DNA of 64,000 nt from positions 558,001-622,000 of the forward strand of contig NZ_JAGFPK010000002.1 of NCBI RefSeq assembly GCF_017599385.1, given 5' to 3'. The DNA is from Ciceribacter sp. L1K22 (GTDB taxonomy: Bacteria; Pseudomonadota; Alphaproteobacteria; Rhizobiales; Rhizobiaceae). Shown here piece after piece: positions 1 to 8,543 of the stretch. The position numbers and the translations under genes were made by a program. Each line of letters starts with the position of its first letter. Position 1 is the first letter of the stretch. The notes beneath the pieces are model-generated. The model saw only the letters and a program-made list of their open reading frames with translations. It did no database searches and was not told the DNA's origin.

Positions 1-284
1 TGTCCCTCCGCACCAATGTTCCATGCGCCGATCTGCTGCGCGACGGTCACCGACAATCCGGTTAGAATCAGCGGTATGACCAAGAGCCCCAGATCTTCCA
101 TGCCGAAGGAAGAGCCGAACGACGAGTTGACGACCTGCCAGCCGAGTTCGAGCGGGTTCTTGCCGGCAAAGGCGAGAATGATACCGGCAAAAACGAGCGC
201 CAGCGCGATCGCGGCGATCCGGGCACCGACCGCCATGCCGGGATGCGAGGACGGAAGGCGCTGAAGGCGGAAGTTATTGGCCAT
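1..284 (-). CDS. ABC transporter permease, nucleoside/BMP type (N-terminal part, cut by window edge)
   Basis: The reading frame opens with ATG at 284 and runs off the left edge, so only the first 94 residues are present. A short cytoplasmic N-terminus is followed by a first membrane helix around residues 23-42 (rich in A, I, L, F), then a periplasmic stretch, then a second hydrophobic segment around 67-78 leading into a WNIGAEGQ motif. That motif is typical of permeases paired with BMP-family nucleoside-binding proteins. Its start overlaps the end of the ATPase gene by 11 bases, so the two are translationally coupled. The role is inner-membrane translocation of a nucleoside- or nucleobase-like solute. 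The substrate is inferred from neighbours only. Confidence 0.85.
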   Translation of the reverse strand, partial: MANNFRLQRLPSSHPGMAVGARIAAIALALVFAGIILAFAGKNPLELGWQVVNSSFGSSFGMEDLGLLVIPLILTGLSVTVAQQIGAWNIGAEG

Positions 285-1860
285 GGGACACCCCGTCCGC
301 GATCTGGCTCCGGCCGCCCATCAGTAGGCCGATCTGCTCGATGTCGACATTGTCGTTCTTCACGACACCCATGATCTTCCCTTCGTAGAGAACTGCTATC
401 CTGTCCGAGAGGTTGAGCAGTTCCTCGAGTTCCTCCGAGATCAGCACGATCCCGGCGCCGGCATCGCGCAGCTCGACGATGTAGCGCAGCATGGTATTGA
501 TCGCCCCGACATCGAGGCCACGGCTCGGATAGGCCGCGACGAGCACCTTTGACGCCACGCGCATCTCGCGCCGGGCAACAAGACGCTGCTGGTTGCCGCC
601 GGAGAGGTTGCGGATCGGCATGCCGAAATCCGGGATTGCCACCTCGGCCGCCGCCGCGATCTCCTTTGCAAGTGCAGTCGCAGCCGCAGGCTTGTAGAGC
701 CCGCCACTGCTGACGGGTGGCTTCACATACTCCCGCATCACCGCATTGACCGTGATGCTGAGCGCCGGCGCAAGGCCGCTGTGAAGTCTGTCTTCCGGGA
801 TATGGCCGATGCCGCGAGCGACAAAATCGGCGGCATCGGCCTTGGTGATGGCCGTTCCCTCAAGAAGGATGCGGCCGGATGAGGGCGTGCGTGTTCCGGT
901 CAGAACATGGGAGAGTTCGCGCTGGCCGTTACCGGCAACCCCGGCAATACCGACGATTTCGCCTGCATGAACGGCGAGATCGATGCCCGAGAGGGCCAGA
1001 TGGCCCGCATCGTCGAGAACGTCCACCGCTTCGAGTTTGAGGATCGGTTCGGCCGACACAGGTGCTGCACCGGCCGGTCGTTCGCGCATGTCTGCGAGCA
1101 CTATATCGCGACCGACCATCAGCCGGGCGAGCTTCGCGGGGGTGCAGTCGGCGGCAAGCTCTGTCGCCACCTTGCGCCCCTGTCGCAAAATGGTGATGCG
1201 GTCAGAAATCTCCAGAACTTCGTCCAGCTTGTGCGAGATGAAGATCACCGAATTGCCGGTCGATACGAAGTCGCGCAATGCCTTGAAAAGTTCCCGCGCT
1301 TCGGCCGGCGTCAGCACAGCGGTCGGCTCGTCGAGGATCAGCACCTTCGCCTTGCGGGCAAGCACACGCAGGATTTCAACCCGCTGCTGCTCGCCGGTCG
1401 AAAGATCGGAAACCCTTGCGGCCGGACGGGTCTGCAGATTGAATTTCGCGGCAAGCTCGGCTGTACGGGCCTCCAGCAAAGCGGCTGACGCCCGACGCGG
1501 CGTCTCGCTCCAGCCGAGATGGATGTTTTCAGCAACGGTAAAAGCCTGCACCAGCTTGAAGTGCTGGTGTACCATCCCGATCCCGGCGGCGATCGCCTGC
1601 AGAGGAGACGAGAATTCCTGTCGGTATCCGTCGATGATGATCTCTCCGGCATCCGGCTGGTAAATGCCGGTCAGGATGTTCATCAATGTCGACTTGCCGG
1701 CGCCGTTTTCTCCCAGCAGCGCATGAATTTCACCGGGCTGCACGTCGACGTCGACATCGGCATTGGCGATCACGCCGGGGAAGTATTTCGCGATACCGTT
1801 AAGCTGGACGAGCGGGGGAGTGCCTGACGGCGCCACGTATCGGTTGGGGCCTTCGATCAT
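274..1860 (-). CDS. ABC transporter ATP-binding protein with two ABC domains (nucleoside/BMP type)
   Basis: This is a two-domain ATPase of about 528 residues of the sugar/nucleoside importer class. The first domain is complete, with Walker A GENGAGKST, signature LSTGEQQR and Walker B LILDEP. The second is degenerate, as usual in this class: GVAGNGQREL replaces Walker A, LSGGNQQR is the signature, and the Walker B region reads AAYPSRGLD. Two starts are possible, TTG at 1866 or ATG at 1860. Neither has a strong Shine-Dalgarno, and I prefer ATG. It sits between the binding-protein gene and the permease gene with which it overlaps. It energises import of the solute captured by the neighbouring binding protein. 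Confidence 0.92.
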   Translation of the reverse strand: MIEGPNRYVAPSGTPPLVQLNGIAKYFPGVIANADVDVDVQPGEIHALLGENGAGKSTLMNILTGIYQPDAGEIIIDGYRQEFSSPLQAIAAGIGMVHQHFKLVQAFTVAENIHLGWSETPRRASAALLEARTAELAAKFNLQTRPAARVSDLSTGEQQRVEILRVLARKAKVLILDEPTAVLTPAEARELFKALRDFVSTGNSVIFISHKLDEVLEISDRITILRQGRKVATELAADCTPAKLARLMVGRDIVLADMRERPAGAAPVSAEPILKLEAVDVLDDAGHLALSGIDLAVHAGEIVGIAGVAGNGQRELSHVLTGTRTPSSGRILLEGTAITKADAADFVARGIGHIPEDRLHSGLAPALSITVNAVMREYVKPPVSSGGLYKPAAATALAKEIAAAAEVAIPDFGMPIRNLSGGNQQRLVARREMRVASKVLVAAYPSRGLDVGAINTMLRYIVELRDAGAGIVLISEELEELLNLSDRIAVLYEGKIMGVVKNDNVDIEQIGLLMGGRSQIADGVSHGQ

Positions 1861-1931
1861 TCGCAATACCGTTGAGGGCTGTCATTTGAGGGGAAGGCCT
1901 GCGTGGCCTCCCCCGTTTCGAGCAAGTTGGA

Positions 1932-3047
1932 TTAGAGGCCGGTGACGCCTTCGACCGACCAATCCCAATTGTAGAGCTCGAGTTCGGTCATGCGCTGGCC
2001 TGCGGCGACCTTCACATTGCCCTTGGAGTCCTTGAGCTCTCCCTCGAACGGCGACCAGCCGCCCATGATCTTGGCGCGAACCTCGTCGGCGGCCTTGCCG
2101 ACCTCGGCCGGAACCTTCTCGCCCCAGACGTCGCGATCGACACCCTTGCCCATCTCGAACAGGTTTTCAGTCGGCACCCATTCGCCGGCGAGACGCTTCC
2201 GCACCTGGTCGACGTAGAAGTCCTTGAAGTCGATGATGATCGAGGAAACATACGAGTTCGGGCCGTAGCGACGGATGTCCGTGTTCCACATCGCAGCCCA
2301 GACGCCACGCTTCTCGGCGACCTGAAGGTAGCCGGCTTCGTCCATGATACCGAACAGGAAGTCGCAGCCGTTGTCGATGAGCGCAGTGCCGGCCTGGGTA
2401 GCGGCCTGCGGATCGAACCAGGAGTTGATGACGATGGTCTGCAATGTCGCTTCCGGATTGACGGTCCGCGCGCCCATCAGGAAGGCGTTTGTCGAGGCGT
2501 AGACCGAGGCGACCGGGAAGGAAGCAACATAGCCGAGCTTGCCCGTCTTCGACAGGTGACCGGCGGCGACGCCGAGTACGTAGGTCGGATACCAGTGGGC
2601 CAGATAGTACCAGCCAAGATTGTCCATCGTGACGTGGCCGTTGCACTCCATGAACGCGACTTCAGGAGCGCGACGGACGACTTCATGCAGGAAGTCACCG
2701 TTCGACGATGTGTCGAAGATCATATTGGCGCCTTCGGAGACGAACTGACGGTAGGTGCGCGTCGCGTCTGCCGAGTAGGGAATATTCTCTACTTCAAGAA
2801 CCTTCTTCAGGTTCGGGAACGCCTCCTTCACCGCAAGCAGCCCCTGGTGATGCGACCAGGTCCAGCCTTCGTCGGTGATCGGACCGACATGGCCGAAGCC
2901 AATAACGGCATCTTCTTCCTTGATGGCAGCCAGTGGCGTGGCGGCGAAGGCGCGCGACGTCAGTGCGCCCGGCAGCATCAGCGATGCGGAGCCGGCGGCA
3001 GCCATGTTCAGGAAGCCGCGGCGGGAGAGGTTACGCAGGTCGATCAT
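1932..3047 (-). CDS. BMP-family ABC transporter substrate-binding protein, Tat-type signal
   Basis: The protein is a periplasmic solute-binding protein of about 371 residues of the basic membrane protein (BMP) family, which usually captures nucleosides or nucleobases. The N-terminus reads SRRGFLNMAAAG followed by a hydrophobic stretch and AFAA, a twin-arginine-like export signal. The core shows the family pattern FGHVGPITDEGW and a GVAAGHLSKTGKLGYV segment. I chose ATG at 3047 because AGAAGGGGAAATC lies directly upstream. An in-frame upstream extension to 3107 lacks such a site and would bury the signal peptide. It is the first gene of the leftward importer operon and is divergent from the catabolic operon, which suggests joint control. 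Confidence 0.92.
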   Translation of the reverse strand: MIDLRNLSRRGFLNMAAAGSASLMLPGALTSRAFAATPLAAIKEEDAVIGFGHVGPITDEGWTWSHHQGLLAVKEAFPNLKKVLEVENIPYSADATRTYRQFVSEGANMIFDTSSNGDFLHEVVRRAPEVAFMECNGHVTMDNLGWYYLAHWYPTYVLGVAAGHLSKTGKLGYVASFPVASVYASTNAFLMGARTVNPEATLQTIVINSWFDPQAATQAGTALIDNGCDFLFGIMDEAGYLQVAEKRGVWAAMWNTDIRRYGPNSYVSSIIIDFKDFYVDQVRKRLAGEWVPTENLFEMGKGVDRDVWGEKVPAEVGKAADEVRAKIMGGWSPFEGELKDSKGNVKVAAGQRMTELELYNWDWSVEGVTGL

Positions 3048-3538
3048 GATTTCCCCTTCTGTTCTGAAATTGCGACGCAGGTTGCTCCCCGCCGTCGCGT
3101 CGGCCATCGATTAAGCAGGCAACTAGCGTGCCAACCCGTTTTGAGGGGTTTTTGGCATGCTGGTCCGCCGAAGCCTGCCAGCCGACGGAACCTTCACTGC
3201 ATTCTCGCAGGGTATTACCGGACAGGCTGCGCACGCGGAGCAAATGCGCCGCGCTACACCGTGTTGCGATGCAAAACCCTGGCGATACGGCAATCTTCCA
3301 AACCCCCTATGTTCCGCATAGAGGGAGATTGCGGATGAGCGCGGTGCGCAAAAGGCAACAAGTATGTCAAAAAATCCGCTTGAAATTCCGAAACACCACC
3401 GCATAGAATGCTCAAATTGGCATCAAGTCTATTTTTTAGGCAAATGCCCAGTTTAGAGCGGACCCTACGCGTGCACACTCTTCTTTTCCGAACGTCGTCG
3501 TCATCCTGCAACTTCGTAAAAGCGGAGCAGTCGGCGTG
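3048..3538. promoter_or_regulatory. Divergent intergenic control region between importer and catabolic operons
   Basis: About 490 bases hold no credible gene. Several inverted repeats are visible: TGCCAA at 3129-3134 against TTGGCA at 3152-3157, TTGC-GAT-GCAA at 3264-3274, and CTATG-TTCCG-CATAG at 3307-3321. A sigma70-like pair TTGAAA (3380-3385) and TAGAAT (3404-3409), 18 bases apart, could drive the rightward operon. The repeat at 3307 lies about 60 bases upstream of that -35, a position typical for LysR-type activators. The assignments are inference. Confidence 0.5.
3263..3277. promoter_or_regulatory. Candidate operator, TTGCG-ATGCAA type
   Basis: The sequence GTTGCGATGCAAAAC has dyad symmetry (TTGC, three bases, GCAA). 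The half-sites reappear, spaced further apart, at 7953-7969 next to the LysR gene of the same island. It could be a site for that LysR regulator or for another island regulator. The differing spacing weakens the case. Confidence 0.3.
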
Positions 3539-3781
3539 ATGGACATGGTTGCAGACTTTACCTTCAAGGGGAGCTTAGTGTGCGAGAGCTTCCTCGGCTT
3601 CGCTCGGCACCGCGCGGCGCGGCTGGATCTGCAACTGGACATCGCCCGCTGCGACGACGCGTCGGCGCGCATGAGCGTGACGGGTGCCGAAGCCCTGGTC
3701 GACATGTTCGAAATGGCGTGCAGCCTGGGCCCCTATGATTGCCTGATTACAGATATCGAGCGCACCGACCGCTCAAGCTGA
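3539..3781 (+). CDS. Acylphosphatase-like small protein lacking the catalytic loop
   Basis: The product is about 80 residues. Its N-terminal half aligns in register with acylphosphatase (FKGSLVCESFLGFARHRAA against the family's SGRVQGVGFRxFVxRxA pattern), and the end (DMFEMACSLGPYDCLITDI) matches the family's last helix and strand. The catalytic arginine of GVGFR and the glycine-rich phosphate loop are replaced (SFLGF), so acylphosphatase activity is unlikely. The fold may serve binding or complex assembly. GTG at 3536 and ATG at 3545 are alternative starts; ATG at 3539 follows GGAG. It precedes the Rieske gene by 27 bases and probably heads the rightward operon. The family assignment is my inference from pattern. 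Confidence 0.6.
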   Translation: MDMVADFTFKGSLVCESFLGFARHRAARLDLQLDIARCDDASARMSVTGAEALVDMFEMACSLGPYDCLITDIERTDRSS

Positions 3782-3808
3782 ATTGGACCTGTTGCGAAGG
3801 AGTTGGAA

Positions 3809-4519
3809 ATGACCGAGCAGGGCTGGATACCGGTGGCACTGTCCGCCTCAATAGAGGCCGGAACCTCTGCCGGAGCGGTGATCGACGGCGCCGAGGTGGT
3901 GGTCTGGCGTGACAACAAGAACGCCGCCCATGTCTGGGAAGACCGATGTCCCCATCGCGGCATGCGCATGAGCTTCGGCTTCGTGCGCGGCGACCACATC
4001 GCGTGCCTCTACCACGGCTGGGCCTACGATACGGCTGGCCAGTGCCAATACATTCCGGCCCATCCGGATCTGGAAGTTCCGAAGACCATCAAGATCCCGA
4101 CCTACTCGACCGTCGAGAAGAACGGGATCATCTGGACCGCGCTCACGGAGGGCGCCGACATCGCCGGCGTTCCCGATGTGGCGGCTGACGCAACACCGGT
4201 TCGCAGCCTATACGTCGACTGCACGCCCGCGACGGCCTTAGCGGCACTGAAAACGACCTCGCTCCCGCAACCCTCGGGACCCGCAATTCCTGCAGCTCTC
4301 GACGCCGTGCTGCATAATTGCTGGCGGCTGACTGCCGGCAACACAGAGGTTCTGATCGCCTGCCAGTCGATCGGCAACAATAGGACCGGACTTCATATTG
4401 TCCTGCTGGGCGCGACCGCGCATACGGCGGCGCTGCGCGCACCTCTCGCCCGGTGGGCGGAACAGCTGCGCCACGCGCTGGAGAACTCGGCCACGCCCGC
4501 CATGGCGGAGGTCGCCTGA
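3809..4519 (+). CDS. Stand-alone Rieske [2Fe-2S] protein with novel C-terminal domain
   Basis: The protein has about 236 residues. Residues 5-115 form a complete Rieske domain of the ring-hydroxylating-oxygenase type: C47-x-H49 in CPHRG and C66-x2-H69 in CLYHGW, separated by 16 residues. No mononuclear iron motif follows. Residues 120-236 form an A/L/T-rich domain I do not recognise. The start ATG at 3809 follows GAAGGAG; TTG at 3803 is an alternative. The stop overlaps the next ATG (TGATG), so it is translationally coupled to the GST gene. The oxygenase encoded at 12162-13028 lacks exactly this cluster-binding part. This protein is therefore the likely electron-transfer half of a split oxygenase. 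Confidence 0.85.
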   Translation: MTEQGWIPVALSASIEAGTSAGAVIDGAEVVVWRDNKNAAHVWEDRCPHRGMRMSFGFVRGDHIACLYHGWAYDTAGQCQYIPAHPDLEVPKTIKIPTYSTVEKNGIIWTALTEGADIAGVPDVAADATPVRSLYVDCTPATALAALKTTSLPQPSGPAIPAALDAVLHNCWRLTAGNTEVLIACQSIGNNRTGLHIVLLGATAHTAALRAPLARWAEQLRHALENSATPAMAEVA

Positions 4520-5151
4520 TGTCCGCGATAACTCTCTACAATTACGAACTCGAGGACAGCTGCTACCGGGTCCGCTTGCTGCTTAAGATGCTTGGCCTCG
4601 AATACATAACATTCGCCGTCGACATGGTTCCCGGCAATGAACACAAGTCGCCGGCGATGCTGGCGCTCAATCCCCTCGGCGAGATTCCGATCCTGACCGA
4701 TGGCGAGCTGACGCTTTATGGAGCGGAGGCCATCATGACCTATCTCGCCGGCGCCTACGATACGTCCGGCACCTGGTTGCCCAAGCAGCCCTCCCATCTG
4801 GGCCGGGTCATGCAATGGCTCGCCTTTTCCGCCGGACCACTGAAGGCTGCCATGACGGCGCGCCAGGTTTCGCTCTTCGGGCTGCCCGGTGACTTCGAGA
4901 CGCTGAAAGCGCAGAGCCGCAAGGCGTTCCGGATCATGGACGATCACATGACGCTCCGGCAGATCGACGGCAAGGACTGGTTCGTCGGCGATGGCCCGAC
5001 GCTCGCGGACCTGACGCTCTTCCCGACGTTTGCACTCAGCCGCGACTATGGCATCGACCATGACGAATTCCCGGCACTGCGCATCTGGATCCGCCGTTTC
5101 CGCGCCCTTCCGGGTTTTACAACCATGCCCGGAATCCCGGACTATCACTAA
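4519..5151 (+). CDS. Glutathione S-transferase-like protein
   Basis: This is a 210-residue cytosolic GST-fold protein. The N-terminal thioredoxin-like domain starts LYNYELEDSCYRVR and includes the cis-proline segment NPLGEIPIL and the glutathione-contacting region LYGAEAIMTYLA. The C-terminal helical domain contains DGPTLADLTLFP, the usual N-capping and hydrophobic staple region. Serine 14 or cysteine 15 could be the active residue. Its coupling to the Rieske gene, and the presence of a Rieske-less oxygenase in the same operon, recall NdmE, a GST-like protein needed for N7-demethylation of methylxanthines by NdmC and NdmD in Pseudomonas putida CBB5. That role is inferred; a glutathione-conjugating enzyme is the alternative. 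Confidence 0.88.
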   Translation: MSAITLYNYELEDSCYRVRLLLKMLGLEYITFAVDMVPGNEHKSPAMLALNPLGEIPILTDGELTLYGAEAIMTYLAGAYDTSGTWLPKQPSHLGRVMQWLAFSAGPLKAAMTARQVSLFGLPGDFETLKAQSRKAFRIMDDHMTLRQIDGKDWFVGDGPTLADLTLFPTFALSRDYGIDHDEFPALRIWIRRFRALPGFTTMPGIPDYH

Positions 5152-5208
5152 TATTCGTGCGGGCCGGCCATCCCGGCCTGCCTCCAGAAAGAGAAAAGGA
5201 CCCACCAA

Positions 5209-7011
5209 ATGGCGCTGACCCGTTTCTCCGTCGCACCGCTCTCCGGCATGACCCGCACGCTTGCGGGTGTCGCCTCCGGACGCATTTCGCCCGACCTAGT
5301 GATAACAGGGGCGAGGGTCCTCTCGACCTATTCCGAACGCATCCTGCCAGATCGCGAAGTCTGGATTTCCGGCGGCCGCATCGCCGCCGTCAAACCAGCC
5401 GGCACCTACAGGAACGGCACCGCCAGGCTCTACGACGCCAAAGGCGGCATCATCGCGCCCGGCCTCGTCGATCCGCACATCCACATCGAGAGCTCGATGG
5501 TAACGGCCTGCGCCTACGCCGAGGCAGCGCTGCTGAACGGCACGACCACCATTTTCTGCGACAGCCACGAGATCGGCAACGTGATGGATGTCGCAGGCGT
5601 CGAAGCGATGCTGGAGGATGCCCGCCACGCGCCGCTCTCCATCTTCCTCACCGTCCCCTCGACCGTGCCCGCGACCTCGCCGGAACTCGAAACCGCCGGC
5701 GGCGACCTGACACCCGACAAGATCGCGGCCCTGTTCGACAAATGGCCGGAAGCCGTGGCGCTCGGCGAGAAGATGGATTTCGTGCAGGTCGCCATGGGCG
5801 ACGAGCGCAGCCATGCCATCCTTGCCGCCGCCCTGTCGCGCGGCCGCCCGGTCTGCGGCCATGTCTACGGCCGCGAATTCGTCTCGGCCTATGCCGCATC
5901 AGGCGTAACAGATACGCACGAAGCGATCGATCGCGACATCGCCGACGACATGCTGGAGGCCGGCATCTGGCTCTTCCTGCGCGGTGGGCCGCCGACGACG
6001 CCCTGGCATTCGCTGCCGGAAGCCATCAAGACCGTCACGGAACTCGGCGCCTCGCAAAAGCGCATCGCGGTGTGCACCGACGACCGCGACGCCGACGATC
6101 TCCTGACCTTCGGTCTCGACTGGGTAGTCCGGGAAGCGAAGCGGGCCGGCATGACGCCTGAGCAGGCCTGGGCCATGGGCTCCCTGCACGGCGCGACCCG
6201 CTACGGCATGGAAGGCGAGATCGGCGGCATGGGTGGCAGCCGCCGCGCCGACCTCGTGCTGCTCGACGACGATCTCAATCCGGTCAGCACCTGGTATGGC
6301 GGCGAACTGGTCGTCGACCAGAAGAAGATCACGCCCGTTCTCGACGAAGCGCTTTCGAACCTCTGGCGCTATCCGGAAGCCGCCTATCATACGGTCAAAC
6401 TGCCGAAGGCGCTGAAGCTCACGCCCGAACTCCCGACGGAAAAGGTCACAGTCAATACCATCAAGACCGAACTTCCAGGCATCATTCTCGGCCACGTGAA
6501 GATGGAACTGGAGCCCGCCAACGACTGGCAGACGCATTTTGATCGCCACGGCCTCTGCTTTGTCACGGTTATCGAGCGTCACGGCAAGTCGGAGGGCAAC
6601 GTCACCTTTGGCCTGCTTTCGAACTTCTCGCTGAAGAGCGGCGCGGTCGCCTCTTCCGTCGGACACGACAGCCACAACATCATCATCGCCGGAACCAATG
6701 AGGCGGACATGCAGGTGGCGCTGCGAGCCATCGAGGAACATCAGGGCGGCGCCTGCGTCGTGCAGGACGGGAAGGTGACGGCCATCGTGCCGCTGCCGAT
6801 CGCCGGCCTCCTCTCGGATAAGCGCGTTCACGAGGTGGCGAAGGAAGTGCAGGCGCTGAAGGTGGAGTGGGAGAAGGCCGGCTGCACCATCCCCTACATG
6901 GGCTTCAACCTTATCCCGCTGTCGGTCATCCCGGAAATCCGTATCACCGACAAGGGATTGGTGACCGTTCCCCAGATGGAAATCGTGCCGCTCTTCGAAG
7001 CGGCGGAGTGA
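5209..7011 (+). CDS. ade: Adenine deaminase
   Basis: This 600-residue amidohydrolase-superfamily enzyme converts adenine to hypoxanthine and ammonia. The metal-binding HIHIESS motif (H90, H92, E94) is followed by [19 protein letters not shown] and [10 protein letters not shown], all characteristic of adenine deaminases. The C-terminal domain carries [18 protein letters not shown]. The length matches the family. Within the island it may act on adenine released from an imported nucleoside or on a related aminopurine. Rhizobia often carry several copies of this family, so a shifted specificity is possible. Confidence 0.9.
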   Translation: MALTRFSVAPLSGMTRTLAGVASGRISPDLVITGARVLSTYSERILPDREVWISGGRIAAVKPAGTYRNGTARLYDAKGGIIAPGLVDPHIHIESSMVTACAYAEAALLNGTTTIFCDSHEIGNVMDVAGVEAMLEDARHAPLSIFLTVPSTVPATSPELETAGGDLTPDKIAALFDKWPEAVALGEKMDFVQVAMGDERSHAILAAALSRGRPVCGHVYGREFVSAYAASGVTDTHEAIDRDIADDMLEAGIWLFLRGGPPTTPWHSLPEAIKTVTELGASQKRIAVCTDDRDADDLLTFGLDWVVREAKRAGMTPEQAWAMGSLHGATRYGMEGEIGGMGGSRRADLVLLDDDLNPVSTWYGGELVVDQKKITPVLDEALSNLWRYPEAAYHTVKLPKALKLTPELPTEKVTVNTIKTELPGIILGHVKMELEPANDWQTHFDRHGLCFVTVIERHGKSEGNVTFGLLSNFSLKSGAVASSVGHDSHNIIIAGTNEADMQVALRAIEEHQGGACVVQDGKVTAIVPLPIAGLLSDKRVHEVAKEVQALKVEWEKAGCTIPYMGFNLIPLSVIPEIRITDKGLVTVPQMEIVPLFEAAE

Positions 7012-7015
7012 AAGC

Positions 7016-7948
7016 ATGGACCCGTATCGCCTCGGGCTGGTCGCAACCCGCATCCACTACTTCCAGCTGGTGGCGCGCATGGGGTCGATCCGCCAGGCCG
7101 CGCTGACGCTGAATGTCGCGCCCTCCTCCGTAAGCCGGATCCTGCGGCAGCTTGAGGACGAGTTGGGAACGCTGCTGTTCGAGCGGGTCCGCCAACGGCT
7201 CAAGCTGACCTCGGCGGGAGAGCTTCTGCTTTACCACGCGCGGGTCAGCCTCTCGGAACTCAACCGTGCCTGCAACGAGATCAACGACCTGCACGGACTC
7301 CACCGCGGCACGGTGTCGATCGCGGTCGTCGAGAGCGTCGCACGCGGCCTGATGCCATCCGCGCTTGAGGCCTTCTGGAGCAAGCACCCCGGCATTACGG
7401 TGGATGTCAAGGTCATGGGCTCGCAACAGGCGATGACAGCCGTCAGCGACGGGGACTGCGATCTCGCTGTCGTCTTCGATGTCCGCGTGCCCCGCACGCT
7501 CCGGCGGATCGCGACCGCATCGCTACCCCTCGGCGTGCTCGCCCTTCCCGGCTCCGAATTCGCCGACCGCAAGGAACTGAAGCTGTTCGATCTGGCGAAT
7601 GCGCGGGTGATCCTCTCGGATTCGAGCCTGATGCTGGGGACGTCCGTCGAGGAAGCCTTCAACCGCTCGCTGGTCGACCTCACGCAGCGTTCCCGCACGA
7701 ACTCGATCGGCCTGATGGTCGATCTTGCCAAACGCAATCTCGGAACGGTACTCCAGACGCGGGTCGGTATAGAGCAGGAACTCGCCGACGGTGTGCTTCA
7801 CTTCGTGCCGTTGCGCGACGGGCGCCTCCCTCACCGAAAGCTCATGCTGCTTTCGCGTTCGGAAAAGGAAACCTCGGACGCCTCGTCAGCGCTCGGCCAC
7901 CTGCTGGAGCAGTCGATCATCCGCTTGAACGAGCAGAGCGGCATTTGA
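7016..7948 (+). CDS. LysR-family transcriptional regulator
   Basis: This 310-residue LysR-type regulator has its winged helix-turn-helix at about residues 14-75 (IHYFQLVARMGSIRQAALTLNVAPSSVSRILRQLE is the HTH region, of which SIRQAALTLNVAPSSVSR is the core). The rest is a periplasmic-binding-protein-like effector domain. It starts four bases after the adenine deaminase stop codon and so lies inside the operon it probably controls. It is the only regulator gene in the island. A dyad just downstream of it (7949-7976) is a candidate binding site. The inducer is presumably the imported substrate or a ring intermediate. Confidence 0.92.
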   Translation: MDPYRLGLVATRIHYFQLVARMGSIRQAALTLNVAPSSVSRILRQLEDELGTLLFERVRQRLKLTSAGELLLYHARVSLSELNRACNEINDLHGLHRGTVSIAVVESVARGLMPSALEAFWSKHPGITVDVKVMGSQQAMTAVSDGDCDLAVVFDVRVPRTLRRIATASLPLGVLALPGSEFADRKELKLFDLANARVILSDSSLMLGTSVEEAFNRSLVDLTQRSRTNSIGLMVDLAKRNLGTVLQTRVGIEQELADGVLHFVPLRDGRLPHRKLMLLSRSEKETSDASSALGHLLEQSIIRLNEQSGI

Positions 7949-7976
7949 CGATGTTGCGTAGGATGCAACGATATCG
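7949..7976. promoter_or_regulatory. Candidate operator upstream of the ThDP enzyme genes
   Basis: GTTGC (7953-7957) and GCAAC (7965-7969) form an inverted repeat with seven bases between the arms, framed by CGAT and GATATCG. It starts directly after the LysR stop codon in the 94-base gap before the next gene. No run of T follows, so a terminator is unlikely. The half-sites resemble those at 3263-3277. Confidence 0.4.
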
Positions 7977-8042
7977 TCAAAAACAACCTTCTATTCGAAA
8001 CAACTCCGATTTGCTTTCCTCACCCGGAAACGAGGAAATGCC

Positions 8043-8543
8043 ATGAAACAGTCATCCGTAGACGCCGTCATCCGCGGCCTGAAGAAAGCGGGAGTAAGCG
8101 TCGTCTGCTACCTTCCCGACTCGCTCTTCAAGGAGCTTTATCCAGCGCTCGACGCCGATCCCGACATCCGCACCATCCGGGTCACCAACGAGGGCGAGGG
8201 TGCTGCGATCTGCGGCGGCGTGTTCCTTTCCGGCAAGCGCGCTGCGCTGGTGATGGAAAATTCCGGCCTGCGCGCCTCCGTCGAGCCGCTGGCCCGCATG
8301 GGCCTCGGCGCCGGCATCCCGGTCGTCATGCTGATGAGCTATCGCGGCGAACTGGGTGAGAACAACTGGTGGGCCATCCCCCACGGCATCACCATGGAGC
8401 CGGTCCTCAATGCGTTGCGCATTCCTTATCGGGTCGTTCGCGAGGAAGACGAAATCGAGCAGTCGATCGTGGATGCCTACAACTGGTCCTACAACGCCTA
8501 CTATCATTCGGCCATTGCGCTTGGCGGGAGTATCGTCCGATGA
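8043..8543 (+). CDS. ThDP-dependent decarboxylase-like enzyme, PYR-domain subunit (ComD type)
   Basis: The 166-residue protein is the pyrimidine-binding half of a thiamine-diphosphate enzyme of the sulfopyruvate/phosphonopyruvate decarboxylase class. The segment NEGEGAAICGG (residues 49-59) corresponds to the conserved glutamate region that activates ThDP. GELGENNWW and ITMEPVLNALRIPY match the ComD pattern. It overlaps the next gene by ATGA, as expected for two subunits of one enzyme. It probably decarboxylates a 2-oxoacid to an aldehyde, which the operon's aldehyde dehydrogenase could oxidise. The substrate is unknown. Confidence 0.82.
   Translation: MKQSSVDAVIRGLKKAGVSVVCYLPDSLFKELYPALDADPDIRTIRVTNEGEGAAICGGVFLSGKRAALVMENSGLRASVEPLARMGLGAGIPVVMLMSYRGELGENNWWAIPHGITMEPVLNALRIPYRVVREEDEIEQSIVDAYNWSYNAYYHSAIALGGSIVR

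Noticed and set aside
907..1488. 193-codon frame antisense to the ABC ATPase
   Set aside because: No motif, no ribosome site, lies wholly inside a recognised gene.
3129..3157. Inverted repeat TGCCAA...TTGGCA as terminator
   Set aside because: No T run in the sense of any gene end; kept only as a possible operator element.
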